Positions 24,377 through 33,168 are shown, counted from the first letter of the stretch. The stretch: DNA of 64,000 bases from DATJGR01 sp963812255 (GCA_963812255.1 CAWEUM010000003.1:434001-498000); one strand, 5' to 3'. Numbers and translations: made by a program. Notes: a model not told the origin generated them from the sequence alone.

Positions 24377-25378
24377 TCAATGCGCCGGTGATGCGATCGG
24401 AACGATCAGCGTGACCGGCATGCCTTGTCGTAGTCCATCGTCCGCGTCAGCGACGACGACCCGCAGCCGATACACCAGATCCGTTCGAAGCTCGGTCGTC
24501 TCGACCGACTTCGGCGTGAATTCGGCGCGCGGCGAGATGTAGCCGATCTGACCGTGATAACGCTTGCCCGATGAATCGGTGCTCACCTCGACTTTGGCGC
24601 CGGGGACCACCTTGCCCAGATCCGATTCCGCCACGTACGCGCGGACGTACACCGGATTGCGCAGCGACAGGCTGTATACCGGCGCGCCAACCGTGACGAT
24701 GCTGCCGGGCTCACGAATGCGCGACAGCACGACACCGTCGGACGGGGAGAACAATTCGGTGTCGGCGAGTTGCGTCTCTGCCTGACTGCGCTGCGCGACG
24801 GCGGCGGCCAGTTCGGCCCGGCTCGCACTGACCTCTTCTTTGCGAAATCCCTCGATCACCAGCGCGAGCGACTCGCGCTGCGCGGCCAAGGTTGCGGCGG
24901 TCTGATCGCGCAACGTCTGTGCCGTGTCTCGCGCGGCCTGGCTGGTACCACCGGTCTTTGCCAGGCCGAGTTGACGATCGTATTCGCGCTGCGCGTTGCG
25001 AAATGCCGCCTCGGCCGCGGTGACCCGCGCCTGCGCTTCCTGCACTTCCTGCGGCCGCGATCCTTTTTCGAACTTCGCGAAATTCGCTTCGGCCAGATGC
25101 ACGTTCGCCTCGGCGACGGACAACGCCTGGCGATACGGTTCCGGGTCGAGTACGGCCAGGCGTTGATCCTTGGCCACCACGTCACCTTCGTCGACGAGCA
25201 CGTCGATCAGCCGGCCCGACACGCGGAACCCGAGTTCGACCTCGCGGATGTCTACGTTGCCGTAAAGCGTTATCTGCGTCGCAGTCTGTTGCCTTTCGGT
25301 CTCGAACCAATACCAACCGCCGCCTCCTGCGACCGCGAGTACCACTACTATCAGCGCGACCTTCCCTGTCGAACCCAT
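24377..25378 (-). CDS. ybhG: HlyD-type membrane-fusion protein (YbhG-like)
   Basis: A 333-residue periplasmic adaptor held by an N-terminal membrane helix (about 6-22). A lipoyl/biotinyl-like half follows (VDIREVELGFRVSGRL, VDEGDVVAKDQRLAVLD), then a long coiled coil (about 85-195). The second lipoyl half and barrel region begin with LFSPSDGVVLSRIREPGSIV. It would link the inner-membrane ABC transporter to an outer-membrane factor, which is not encoded here. It lies 3 nt after the stop codon of the regulator gene. Confidence 0.88.
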   Translation of the reverse strand: MGSTGKVALIVVVLAVAGGGGWYWFETERQQTATQITLYGNVDIREVELGFRVSGRLIDVLVDEGDVVAKDQRLAVLDPEPYRQALSVAEANVHLAEANFAKFEKGSRPQEVQEAQARVTAAEAAFRNAQREYDRQLGLAKTGGTSQAARDTAQTLRDQTAATLAAQRESLALVIEGFRKEEVSASRAELAAAVAQRSQAETQLADTELFSPSDGVVLSRIREPGSIVTVGAPVYSLSLRNPVYVRAYVAESDLGKVVPGAKVEVSTDSSGKRYHGQIGYISPRAEFTPKSVETTELRTDLVYRLRVVVADADDGLRQGMPVTLIVPIASPAH

Positions 25379-25381
25379 CGA

Positions 25382-26065
25382 TTAGCTCCCCTTTTTGAGC
25401 ATGGCCGTGACATTGCGACGAATCGCCTCCTGGATCAGGCTGATCTCGTCGGCACCGATCTGCTGCCACTCGAGGTGGCGCTGCACGGTCGCACGTGCCG
25501 AACGAAACACCAACGCCTGACCGATGATCGTCTGACTCAACAGACGCGCCTCGATTGCGTTCTGATCGGTATCGCGAATCTGCGCAATCAGGCGCGTCAA
25601 CAAGGTCAAGATCCGACCGATCGCGGCGCGGTAGAGCAGATCGAACGCGTCCGATGGATTCTGCTGTTCGCGCAGAATCAGTCGCGCCCAGGCCGCAGAC
25701 TCCGGCGCCGAGAACGTCGCGACCAGCGCGTCGATCAGACGATGGACGAGCACCAGACACTGCGCCGACTCCGCGCTCGTGCGCGCGCCATCGCTGTCGC
25801 TGAACAACTGTTCGATTGCCTGCGCAACGGGATCCAGGTACTGCGCAACGCGCTGCGCGATACGTTCGAATACCGCCAGATACAACCCCGGCTTGCCGCC
25901 GAAGTGATATCCGATCAATGCCTGATTGACGTGCGCCGCACCGGCGATCGAGCGTGTGCTGGCGGCACGGAATCCGTCGCGACCGAATACCTCGACCGCC
26001 GCGTCGATGAGCGACTCCCGGGTTTGGTCGCCGCGAGACGACGCGGATTCGGATCGTTTTGTCAC
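25382..26065 (-). CDS. cecR: TetR/AcrR-family regulator (CecR-like)
   Basis: A 227-residue repressor with an N-terminal helix-turn-helix (AAVEVFGRDGFRAASTRSIAGAAHVNQALIGYHFGGKPGLYL) and a C-terminal ligand domain of the DUF1956/CecR type. It heads the operon ybhG-ybhF-ybhS-ybhR; the same order in E. coli is controlled by CecR and linked to cefoperazone and chloramphenicol sensitivity. It starts with GTG at 26065. A near-palindrome TGCTTAAGTCA lies 24-34 nt upstream and may be its operator. Confidence 0.85.
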   Translation of the reverse strand: MTKRSESASSRGDQTRESLIDAAVEVFGRDGFRAASTRSIAGAAHVNQALIGYHFGGKPGLYLAVFERIAQRVAQYLDPVAQAIEQLFSDSDGARTSAESAQCLVLVHRLIDALVATFSAPESAAWARLILREQQNPSDAFDLLYRAAIGRILTLLTRLIAQIRDTDQNAIEARLLSQTIIGQALVFRSARATVQRHLEWQQIGADEISLIQEAIRRNVTAMLKKGS

Positions 26066-26088
26066 GCGCCGGATGCTACTTCGTCAAC

Positions 26089-26099
26089 TGCTTAAGTCA
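26089..26099. promoter_or_regulatory. Candidate TetR operator TGCTTAAGTCA
   Basis: This near-palindrome around TTAA lies in the gap between the divergent cecR-like and serine-hydrolase genes. It differs at one of 11 positions from TGCTTAATTCA at 61628-61638, upstream of the second TetR-efflux operon. A wider AACTG...CAGTT repeat frames it (26086-26108). Confidence 0.4.
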
Positions 26100-26170
26100 A
26101 TCGATCAGTTTCCGTCCGGAGTCAGTACCATCGTGGTCGTTATACCGAACGTCCAGACGGAAGCGACACG

Positions 26171-27472
26171 ATGAATCCGACTCGAATGATTATCCTTGCG
26201 ACCACCGTGCTGCTGAGCGCTGCGGCAGTTGCCGATACGCCGCCGCCCACCGCAGCCGACCTCGGCCTGATGGTCGGCGCACCCCCGCCGGTGGACAAAC
26301 GCGTGACGCGAGAGAACTTCATGGGTAGTCCGCAGAACCGTTGGGCGTTCCAACACACGCGTGAGGTGTTCCCGACCCGGGTCGTTCCGCGAGCGGTGGT
26401 CTCCGCACCTCTGCCAACCCGTCAGGTCGACCTCGACACATTGGAAGTGCAGTTGGGAGTGCAGCCGGACGCCTCGCGGAAGTCGACCTTGGCCGCGTGG
26501 TTGCCCCGCGCGTACACCGACGGCTTCATCGTGCTGCATGACGGTGCGGTCGTCTACGAACGCTACTTCAACGGCCAGACGCCGGCGACCCGGCATTTGA
26601 TGTTTTCGGTCACCAAGTCTTTCACGGGCACGCTGGCGCTGATGCTGATCGAGGAAGGCAAGCTCGACCCGCGGCGTACCGTTGCGAGCTACCTGCCGGA
26701 ACTGAAGGGCACCGCCTTCGCGGGTGCGAAGGTGCAGCAGGTGCTGAACATGACCAATTCGATCGATTTCGACGAAACCTACGACGATCCCAATTCGGAC
26801 ATCGCCCGTTTTGCGGCCGCGTTCACGTCGTGCGACGGTTCGCTGTACGCGTATCTGCGCACGCTGACGAAGCCGAATGCGCATTTCGCTAACGGCGAAG
26901 CGTTTCACTATGTGACACCCGATCCCGAGGTGATCGGCTGGATCATCCGCCGCTTGACCGGCAGCAATCTCGCGCAGGAACTGGACGCCCGAATCTGGTC
27001 GAAACTGGGGACCGATCAGGACGCCTACTACTGGCTCGATTCCGAAGGCACCGAGATGGCCGGAGGCGGATTGCACATCGCGCTACGCGACGGCGCCCGC
27101 TTCGGCCAGATGATCCTCGACGACGGTGAGTTCAACGGTCGGCGGATCGTTTCCACCGCGATCGCCAAACGCATCAAGCAGCCTGGCAATCCGGACGTTT
27201 TCGGCCGCTACTACAAGGATCCCTGGTATCACACGATCGGCTTCGCGTATCACGATCAGTGGTGGACGTTCAACAATGCACATCAAGCCGTCAGCGCGAT
27301 CGGTATCCACGGCCAGTACATCTACATCGATCCGGTCGCGCGGGTGGTGATCGTCAAACAGACGTCGGATCCAAACGCCGAGAGTCGGGCCACGGACGTC
27401 GAAACACCGGCGGTGATGAACGCCATTGCCGAGCACCTGATGGCTGTGGACAAGGCCGCGCCAAACCGGTAG
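26171..27472 (+). CDS. Secreted serine hydrolase, beta-lactamase class C fold
   Basis: A 433-residue protein with a Sec signal peptide (1-21, ending AAAVA) and the SxxK catalytic motif SVTK at 146-149. Downstream it has a Tyr-containing FHYVTP segment in the place of YxN, and a C-terminal GIHGQYIYIDP that matches the KTG-like strand region (GxxGQ). Such proteins are esterases, amidases or nylon-oligomer hydrolases more often than true beta-lactamases. It is divergent from the cecR operon, so the efflux regulator might also affect it. Confidence 0.82.
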   Translation: MNPTRMIILATTVLLSAAAVADTPPPTAADLGLMVGAPPPVDKRVTRENFMGSPQNRWAFQHTREVFPTRVVPRAVVSAPLPTRQVDLDTLEVQLGVQPDASRKSTLAAWLPRAYTDGFIVLHDGAVVYERYFNGQTPATRHLMFSVTKSFTGTLALMLIEEGKLDPRRTVASYLPELKGTAFAGAKVQQVLNMTNSIDFDETYDDPNSDIARFAAAFTSCDGSLYAYLRTLTKPNAHFANGEAFHYVTPDPEVIGWIIRRLTGSNLAQELDARIWSKLGTDQDAYYWLDSEGTEMAGGGLHIALRDGARFGQMILDDGEFNGRRIVSTAIAKRIKQPGNPDVFGRYYKDPWYHTIGFAYHDQWWTFNNAHQAVSAIGIHGQYIYIDPVARVVIVKQTSDPNAESRATDVETPAVMNAIAEHLMAVDKAAPNR

Positions 27473-27479
27473 CCCGCGT

Positions 27480-28730
27480 TCATTCCTTGCGCCGCATGAC
27501 TGGACGGTCGCCAATCACGCCCGCCTTCGTCAGCCGCGCGAGGTCTTCTTCGGTGAGTCCCAACAATTCGGTGAGCACCTGCCTATTGTGCTGGCCGAGG
27601 GTCGGCGCCGGCGCCTCGATCGGGCGAGGCGCTTCGCCGGATCGGTACGGGGCGACGGGGTTCGGTTGCCGGCCCACGTGTTTGCGGTCGATCATCTGCC
27701 AGAATCGCCGCGCTTCGAGCTGCGGATCATTCAACACGTCGAGCATATTGTGAGTGGCGGCTGCAGGGACTCCGATCGCCTGCAGTTGCCGCATGATCTC
27801 GCGCGCCTCCCTCGATTGCGTCCACGCGGCGACGATGCGATCGAGTTCGTCGCGGCGCGCCAGCCGGTCCGTTAGATCACCGAAGCGGCGGAGACCCTCG
27901 ATCAGACCGCTCAGTGCGCGCCACTGCGGCTCCGTCAGGATCTGAATCACAACCCATTGATCGTCACCGAGCGCCGGATATACACCGTGCGGGGCGCAGT
28001 TGGGTGAGCGATTCCCCGTCCGCAGCGGCGCGCAGCCCGACACGGACTGCTCGAGGATGCCGTGGACGGCAAGCGGAAATAGACATTCCGATTGCGATAG
28101 ATCGAGATACTGCCCCTTACCGGTGCGCCGCCGGTGGCGCAGCGCAGTCAGCAACGCTGCGGCGCCATTCAATCCGCCGACCGCATCACCATACGCGACG
28201 TGCACCATCGTCGGCGGCCACTGCGGTTCCCCGGTCAGGTGTGGCAGACCCGACGCCTGTTCCACTGTCGAACCGTACGCTCGATACGCCGACCACGGTC
28301 CGTTGCTACCGAATGCCGGCATCGACAACATCACCAGTTCGGGGTTCACTTTTCTCAGCGAGTCGTAGCCAAGTCCAAGTTTCGGCAGTACGCCGGCCGA
28401 GTAGTTCTCGACGAGCACATCGGCGATCGCGACCAGCCGCTCGAGCAAGGCCTTGCCTTCTGCCGACATCAGATCGAGCGTGACATCGAGCTTGTTGCGA
28501 TTGACGGTGTTGAACGCCGCCGAGGTTTCGGCCCCATCCTGCGCGATCCACTCTTCCGTTGCTTCCCACCCGCGCCACCAATCGAAGCGCTCGCACGACT
28601 CGATCTTGATGACCTGCGCGCCCATGTCGACGAAGTGGCGCGCGGCGAGCGGCCCCGCCCAACCCATCGACAGGTCGATGACCCGCACTCCATACAGTGG
28701 ACCCTTCAGTGAACTTCTGGTCACGCTCAC
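27480..28730 (-). CDS. Family III CoA-transferase, putative active subunit
   Basis: A 416-residue CaiB/BaiF-type CoA-transferase. Motifs are GVRVIDLSMGWAGPLAAR near the N-terminus and AQVIKIESCERFDWWRG. The catalytic Asp is at 182 (YGDAVGGLNGA). It starts with GTG at 28730, overlapping the stop of the next CoA-transferase gene (GTGA). That coupling suggests a heteromeric enzyme, as in the succinyl-CoA:benzylsuccinate transferase, in which two related subunits are encoded side by side. The substrate is unknown. Confidence 0.88.
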   Translation of the reverse strand: MSVTRSSLKGPLYGVRVIDLSMGWAGPLAARHFVDMGAQVIKIESCERFDWWRGWEATEEWIAQDGAETSAAFNTVNRNKLDVTLDLMSAEGKALLERLVAIADVLVENYSAGVLPKLGLGYDSLRKVNPELVMLSMPAFGSNGPWSAYRAYGSTVEQASGLPHLTGEPQWPPTMVHVAYGDAVGGLNGAAALLTALRHRRRTGKGQYLDLSQSECLFPLAVHGILEQSVSGCAPLRTGNRSPNCAPHGVYPALGDDQWVVIQILTEPQWRALSGLIEGLRRFGDLTDRLARRDELDRIVAAWTQSREAREIMRQLQAIGVPAAATHNMLDVLNDPQLEARRFWQMIDRKHVGRQPNPVAPYRSGEAPRPIEAPAPTLGQHNRQVLTELLGLTEEDLARLTKAGVIGDRPVMRRKE

Positions 28731-29944
28731 TCCCCTGCTACGACGTTGGCGCGCCGCAGCTCGCCGAACGTCTCTGCATTCACGCCCAGGGCCGCCAGAG
28801 ACTCACGCGTGTGCGCACCGAGCCGCGGCGACGAACCACCGGCGAGCGCCGGCGTCCGGTGCAGCTTGAACGGCACCATCGGAGCGGTGATCGAGCCTTG
28901 CGTCGGGTGCGAGATTTGACCGAATGCGTTGCGTGCGACGTACTGATCGACCTCGAACAGCTGCTGCATCGTCGGCACCAGCGCGAGCGGGATGCGCATC
29001 GACTGGCCACGATGAAAGAGATCCTCCGAAGATCGCTCCGCAAGCCGCTTTATGAAGACCGGCTCCAGCCGCTGCGCATCGGCGAGCCGTCCGAGCGTGG
29101 TCTGGTATGCGGGCACGGCCGCGAGTTCGTCGAGGTCCAGCAGTTCGCAGAATGCTGCCCACTGGCTCGGCGTCAGCGCCGTGACACCGAGCCAACCGTC
29201 CCGGCATGGATAGATGCCCAACGGAAACGTCGGGGGGAAACGATTGATGCCCATTCGAGGTGCGACTGCAGCGGTATTGAACGCGCCGACCGCGCCCACG
29301 TCGGTGAAGCACAGGTTCGCTTCGTAAACGCTCGTATCGAGCTGACATGCCTCGGTCCGATTGCCCAGTTCTTCGGCGATGACTTGTCCCAAGGTGCCGA
29401 TGTACGCAGTCAGACCACCGACGATCTGCGCCTGGTAACCCGACGGCATCACCGGCGGACCATTTTCTTCGCCGATGCCGCGCAGCATGCCGGTCAGTGC
29501 ATGGCAGATGCCGTCGCTGCCGACATAGTTCGCATAGGGGCCGGTCTGGCCGAACCAGGTGATCCTCGAGAAAACCACGCGCGGAGACGCGCAGGCGAGT
29601 GCATCGAACGATGCGGCGCCCGTTCCAACCGACGCATCGAGCACGACGTGCGCGGCACGCGCCAACTCCAGGAACAAACGCCGCCCCTCGTCACGTTCGA
29701 TGTCCAGCGCCACACTTCGCTTGTTAGCGCTCAGGTACGCATGCAGCGCGCTGTTCTCCGGCGCCGCCGCACGCGGGCTGAGCGGCGCCAGTGAACGCGT
29801 CGCCGCGCCGTGCAGCGGCTCCACGTCGACAACATCCGCACCGTGATCCGCGAATAATTTTCCGCAGTAGCCGGTCGCAACCGTTCCCCCGATGTCGATC
29901 ACACGGATGCCGGCGAGCGCATGGGCGTCCGATACCTCCTCCAT
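28727..29944 (-). CDS. Family III CoA-transferase-like subunit lacking the catalytic Asp
   Basis: A 405-residue CaiB/BaiF-fold protein that starts GIRVIDIGGTVATGYCGKLFADHGADVVDVEPL. At the position of the catalytic Asp the sequence is GYQAQIVGGL: aligned on VGGL with its partner's GDAVGGL, Gln173 replaces Asp. The other three family members in this window keep the Asp. I infer a non-catalytic or substrate-binding subunit working with the 27480-28730 protein. It is the first gene of the pair and is divergent from the diiron operon. Confidence 0.82.
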   Translation of the reverse strand: MEEVSDAHALAGIRVIDIGGTVATGYCGKLFADHGADVVDVEPLHGAATRSLAPLSPRAAAPENSALHAYLSANKRSVALDIERDEGRRLFLELARAAHVVLDASVGTGAASFDALACASPRVVFSRITWFGQTGPYANYVGSDGICHALTGMLRGIGEENGPPVMPSGYQAQIVGGLTAYIGTLGQVIAEELGNRTEACQLDTSVYEANLCFTDVGAVGAFNTAAVAPRMGINRFPPTFPLGIYPCRDGWLGVTALTPSQWAAFCELLDLDELAAVPAYQTTLGRLADAQRLEPVFIKRLAERSSEDLFHRGQSMRIPLALVPTMQQLFEVDQYVARNAFGQISHPTQGSITAPMVPFKLHRTPALAGGSSPRLGAHTRESLAALGVNAETFGELRRANVVAGE

Positions 29945-29991
29945 CGAAGCCCCCGTTTCGCGGCAATTGGCGGAACACGCGTGAGTACCTA

Positions 29992-30020
29992 TTCAAAAGG
30001 CGCGCGTAGAGTGCTATACG
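29992..30020 (+). promoter_or_regulatory. Candidate sigma70 promoter for the diiron operon
   Basis: TTCAAA (29992-29997) and TATACG (30015-30020) are 17 nt apart, with TG one base before the -10 (extended -10). A start site near 30027 would leave about 29 nt before the ATG at 30056, which has a GAGGAG ribosome binding site. Confidence 0.45.
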
Positions 30021-30055
30021 GAGTATTGTAGTGGCATTGACCGCGAGGAGCGAAG

Positions 30056-31123
30056 ATGAGCGAAGCACCTGTCCAGCAGCAGGAATACGATCTCGACACG
30101 AGCTGGATGCAGCAGATGGGCGAGTGGGGCATGCACGCAGAGCCGGGCAAACGCGGCCTGACCCTGACTGAAATTCAGCTCGGTAGCTACGGCGACATCC
30201 CTACGCTCAGCCGCAACATGAGCGGGCGTCCACGCGGTGCCGGCGAGCGTCCGGACGCCTATCGTGTAGGCGCGTACGGCGTGCGCGCGAAGTCCGAAAT
30301 CTGGCTGTCGAACGCGACCTTTCTTTATGAGGAAGCGCTGCAACGCCAATGGAGTTCCGCGACCGATGTGCCGTGGCACACCATCGAGCCACTACCCGAC
30401 GCGGTCGAAGAGGCGGAGTGCCTGTTGTGCACGTTCTTCAACGAAGTCGAATTCGTTGCCGGTGACGTGCCCGCGCGCTGGGTCGCCAACACGACGCCGG
30501 ACTTTCTCGAACCGCGCCACGTACTGATCGCACAGGTGATGGACGAAGCACGTCATATGGACGTATTCCGCAAGCGCGCGCTCGCCAACGGCGGCGGGCT
30601 GATGCGCATGTCGGGTGCGACGTCCGGATTCGTCGGTAGTATCGATCTCGCGCGTGATTTCACCGAGATGTCGACACGCCTGCACATCTCCGGCGAGGGT
30701 GCGGTACTGACGATGTTCCGCATGGGCGAACTGTTCGGACAGAACGAGGCCGAGAAAATCATGTACCGGCTGTGCGCCCAGGACGAAGCACGTCATGTGG
30801 CATTCGGCGTGATGCACCTGCGCTTCCTGTCGGAAACCGCACCGGAGCGACGCGAGGAGATCGAATTCTATCTCGACGAAGCCGAGGCACAGATTCTGTC
30901 CGGTGTTCAGAACCCCGCGGGTACGCAAGCCGAAACCGCAGAGGCGCTGGCGATTCTGCTGGGCGGCGGTAAAGAGCACTACGACGAAGGCCACAAAAAA
31001 CTGCTCGTCATTCGGCGCCGTCAACTGAAGGAATACATGCAGCGCGTCAAGACCGCCGGCTTCGGTGCGCGCTTCGAAAACGGACGCTCCACGCTCCCGC
31101 AGCAATTCGCAGCGGCACACTAG
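30056..31123 (+). CDS. Ferritin-like diiron oxygenase-type protein, putative catalytic subunit
   Basis: A 355-residue soluble helical protein carrying a full carboxylate-bridged diiron pattern: Glu130 (FFNEVEF), Glu164-xx-His167 (DEARHM), Glu214 (SGEGAVL) and Glu244-xx-His247 (DEARHV). The order and spacing resemble bacterial multicomponent monooxygenases and PaaA-type epoxidases. Those use O2 to hydroxylate or epoxidise a substrate. The next gene is a paralogue without these ligands. No reductase component is seen nearby. The substrate may be a CoA ester, given the divergent CoA-transferase pair. Confidence 0.75.
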   Translation: MSEAPVQQQEYDLDTSWMQQMGEWGMHAEPGKRGLTLTEIQLGSYGDIPTLSRNMSGRPRGAGERPDAYRVGAYGVRAKSEIWLSNATFLYEEALQRQWSSATDVPWHTIEPLPDAVEEAECLLCTFFNEVEFVAGDVPARWVANTTPDFLEPRHVLIAQVMDEARHMDVFRKRALANGGGLMRMSGATSGFVGSIDLARDFTEMSTRLHISGEGAVLTMFRMGELFGQNEAEKIMYRLCAQDEARHVAFGVMHLRFLSETAPERREEIEFYLDEAEAQILSGVQNPAGTQAETAEALAILLGGGKEHYDEGHKKLLVIRRRQLKEYMQRVKTAGFGARFENGRSTLPQQFAAAH

Positions 31124-31141
31124 CACCGAGAGGGACGAAGT

Positions 31142-32233
31142 ATGGCGACCAAGCCTTCTCGAGGGATGGCGGTGCCCGCCGCAATGCCGGATGGTGGCGC
31201 GCAGGCGGGTGTCGAAGGCGTGCCCGAACCGAGCTTCGAATGGATGGGGCTGTCGGCCGAATGGGACATCCGCGTCAAGCCCGGCGAACACGGCCTGCGG
31301 CTCGGCGATCTCAACGTCGGCATCTACGGCGAAGTACCGGAGGTCTGGGAGGATCAGACCCGTCGACCCCGCGGGGCATTGCCGCGTCCCGGTGTGCCGC
31401 CGCTGCCCTATAACCTGCGCCACAAGCATCAGATGTGGGCCGACAGCGCGGCGAATCTGTACGAAGAAGCCATTCAGCGCCGCTGGATACCAGCGACCGA
31501 CGTTCCATGGAGTTCGCTGCAGCCGCTACCCGACGACGTCGAGCGCGCAGTGTGTCAGGTCTGCACCGAACTGTCGCAATACGCCAACACCGAGATCGAG
31601 ATCATCACGTATTGGCTGGACCAGATGTCCTACGGCTACTACGAGGTGAAACAGTTTCTGGCGACCGCCATATTCGATTGCGCGCGCATCATCGAGGCAT
31701 TGCGCAAGCGTGCACTGTCGAACGGCGGCGGGCTCGGGGTCGAGAGTCGCGGGCTCGTCAACCGTATGATTCTCGAGAGCCGAGGCGGCTGGACCGAGTC
31801 TGTGGTTTATCTGTATCTGGTGCGCGGTACATTCACCATGCAGGTGTTGCGCGGCCTGCTGATCGCCGCGCACAACGATGCCGAACGCATGATCTTCGGC
31901 AAGGCGATCGAAGACCACGCGCGCCATCTGACCTACGGCTACGATCACCTGAAATACTCGATCTCACATCAGGCGGGCCAAGCCGACATCCTGCAGACGC
32001 TGCTCACCCTCGGCGAAGTGATGATGGCCGCGGAACTCGAGGAGTCGACGATGCGGCCCGCACTCGCGATCATCTTTGGCGGCGGCATCAAGGGCGGCCG
32101 CACGCTCGGCATGGAGACCTACCTGCACCTCGTTGGAGATTTCGTGCGCAACTACGTCGCGGTCTGCGACTGGCTGGGCGTGCCGCGAGACGAAATGCTG
32201 CACCCGCTGTTGAAGAAATATCTGGAGCATTGA
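31142..32233 (+). CDS. Ferritin-like paralogue lacking diiron ligands (structural-subunit candidate)
   Basis: A 363-residue paralogue of the preceding protein; both share the YEEAxQRxWxxATDVPW segment and RKRALxNGGGL. The metal ligands are mostly lost: the equivalent of Glu130 is Gln146, Glu164 is Cys180, His167 is Ile183, the third Glu is a non-acidic residue, and the last ExxH reads HARH. This is the pattern of a non-catalytic partner, as PaaC is to PaaA. The gene follows after 18 nt with a GAGGG ribosome binding site. Confidence 0.75.
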   Translation: MATKPSRGMAVPAAMPDGGAQAGVEGVPEPSFEWMGLSAEWDIRVKPGEHGLRLGDLNVGIYGEVPEVWEDQTRRPRGALPRPGVPPLPYNLRHKHQMWADSAANLYEEAIQRRWIPATDVPWSSLQPLPDDVERAVCQVCTELSQYANTEIEIITYWLDQMSYGYYEVKQFLATAIFDCARIIEALRKRALSNGGGLGVESRGLVNRMILESRGGWTESVVYLYLVRGTFTMQVLRGLLIAAHNDAERMIFGKAIEDHARHLTYGYDHLKYSISHQAGQADILQTLLTLGEVMMAAELEESTMRPALAIIFGGGIKGGRTLGMETYLHLVGDFVRNYVAVCDWLGVPRDEMLHPLLKKYLEH

Positions 32234-32235
32234 GC

Positions 32236-32643
32236 ATGACCGTGAGCGCAGCCGAACTATCCGCGGCGTGGCTCGAACGCGCTCGCGATGCGGTCAACGC
32301 CGATCGGGCGTTCCGCAAGCGCGGGTCCATCGATGCCAGGATAGGGCTGAAAGTCGGCGGCGCCAGCTACCTGGTGACCTTCAGCGGCTTCAGTTGCCAC
32401 ACAGTGCAGACCGCGAATGGCAACGATCTTCGCGACGCGGATTTCGTCATCGACATGGGTGCTGATGAGTGGGCGCGTTTCCTCGACGGTCGCCGCAGCG
32501 GCGAAGGCCGCTCGCTGGTGGAACTCGATACGACGGACACGATCGTGAGCGCAGCGAACCCACGCAAGCAACTGGACTTTCTGCGCTATCACACCTCAGT
32601 GCAGGCTTTCTTCGACGCCGGCGTGCGCGCCGAGACGTCGTAA
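32236..32643 (+). CDS. SCP2-like (sterol-carrier-type) domain protein
   Basis: A 135-residue protein with a mixed alpha/beta pattern: an N-terminal helix, strands (RIGLKVGGASYLVTFSG), an exposed NGNDLRDADFVIDMGADEWARFLDG segment and a C-terminal helix. This looks like the SCP2 sterol-transfer fold, though I assign it with moderate certainty. It starts 3 nt after the diiron paralogue and so belongs to the operon. A lipid- or acyl-binding helper for the oxygenase would fit, which is inference. Confidence 0.5.
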   Translation: MTVSAAELSAAWLERARDAVNADRAFRKRGSIDARIGLKVGGASYLVTFSGFSCHTVQTANGNDLRDADFVIDMGADEWARFLDGRRSGEGRSLVELDTTDTIVSAANPRKQLDFLRYHTSVQAFFDAGVRAETS

Positions 32644-32660
32644 AGCCGCGCGCGTCCGTC

Positions 32661-32942
32661 ATGCCGATCTACGCGTACCGATGCCGCGCGTGCGGCGGCG
32701 TGACCGACGCGTACGCGTCGATCGACAGTCCACCCTCCGCCATCGACTGCGCGCACTGTCAGGCTCACGACACGCATCGCATCATTGCTCGCGTCGCCTA
32801 CCACGCCTCGGACAACACCAAGACCGCCAAACTCGACCCCAAGTACGAAAAGATGGTTGACGATTCAATGCACAAGAGCCGCAGCGCCGACCCGAATCGG
32901 CTGTTGCGCAAGTTGAAGCCGTTCAGCGATTCTCGAGATTGA
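32661..32942 (+). CDS. FmdB-family zinc ribbon protein
   Basis: A 93-residue protein starting MPIYAYRCRACGG, with two Cys pairs (CRAC at 8-11, CAHC near 34) that form the FmdB/CxxC_CxxC_SSSS zinc ribbon. A basic tail follows. Members are regulatory or zinc-handling proteins without settled function. The gene lies 17 nt after the SCP2-like gene and may share its transcript. Confidence 0.8.
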   Translation: MPIYAYRCRACGGVTDAYASIDSPPSAIDCAHCQAHDTHRIIARVAYHASDNTKTAKLDPKYEKMVDDSMHKSRSADPNRLLRKLKPFSDSRD

Positions 32943-32963
32943 AAGTGCAGGATTGAACGCAGC

Positions 32964-33167
32964 GTGGATACCGAACGGCGCATCAACGTCGAGACGCAAC
33001 TACTCTTTCAGGAAGACACAATCGCGAAGCTGAATGACGCACTGGTCGATCAGCAGCGCCAGTTGGATGAGATGCGTGATGTGATCGCACGGCTCATCGA
33101 GTTGATCGAGCGGCGTGACGACGATCCGGGCTATTCGATCGAAGAAGAGCGCCCGCCCCACTATTGA
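32964..33167 (+). CDS. slyX: SlyX family protein
   Basis: A 67-residue protein, almost all one coiled coil (residues 5-50), with the conserved SlyX pattern: ETQLLFQEDTI, then LNDALVDQQRQLD and an acidic, proline-containing tail ending PPHY. Function is unknown; the gene is found across gamma- and betaproteobacteria. It begins with GTG at 32964. It is convergent with the DUF3617 gene. Confidence 0.9.
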   Translation: MDTERRINVETQLLFQEDTIAKLNDALVDQQRQLDEMRDVIARLIELIERRDDDPGYSIEEERPPHY

Positions 33168-33168
33168 A

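Noticed and set aside
28697..29794. 365-codon plus-strand frame over the CoA-transferase gene
   Set aside because: Opposite-strand shadow of a clear family III CoA-transferase; no ribosome binding site or motifs.
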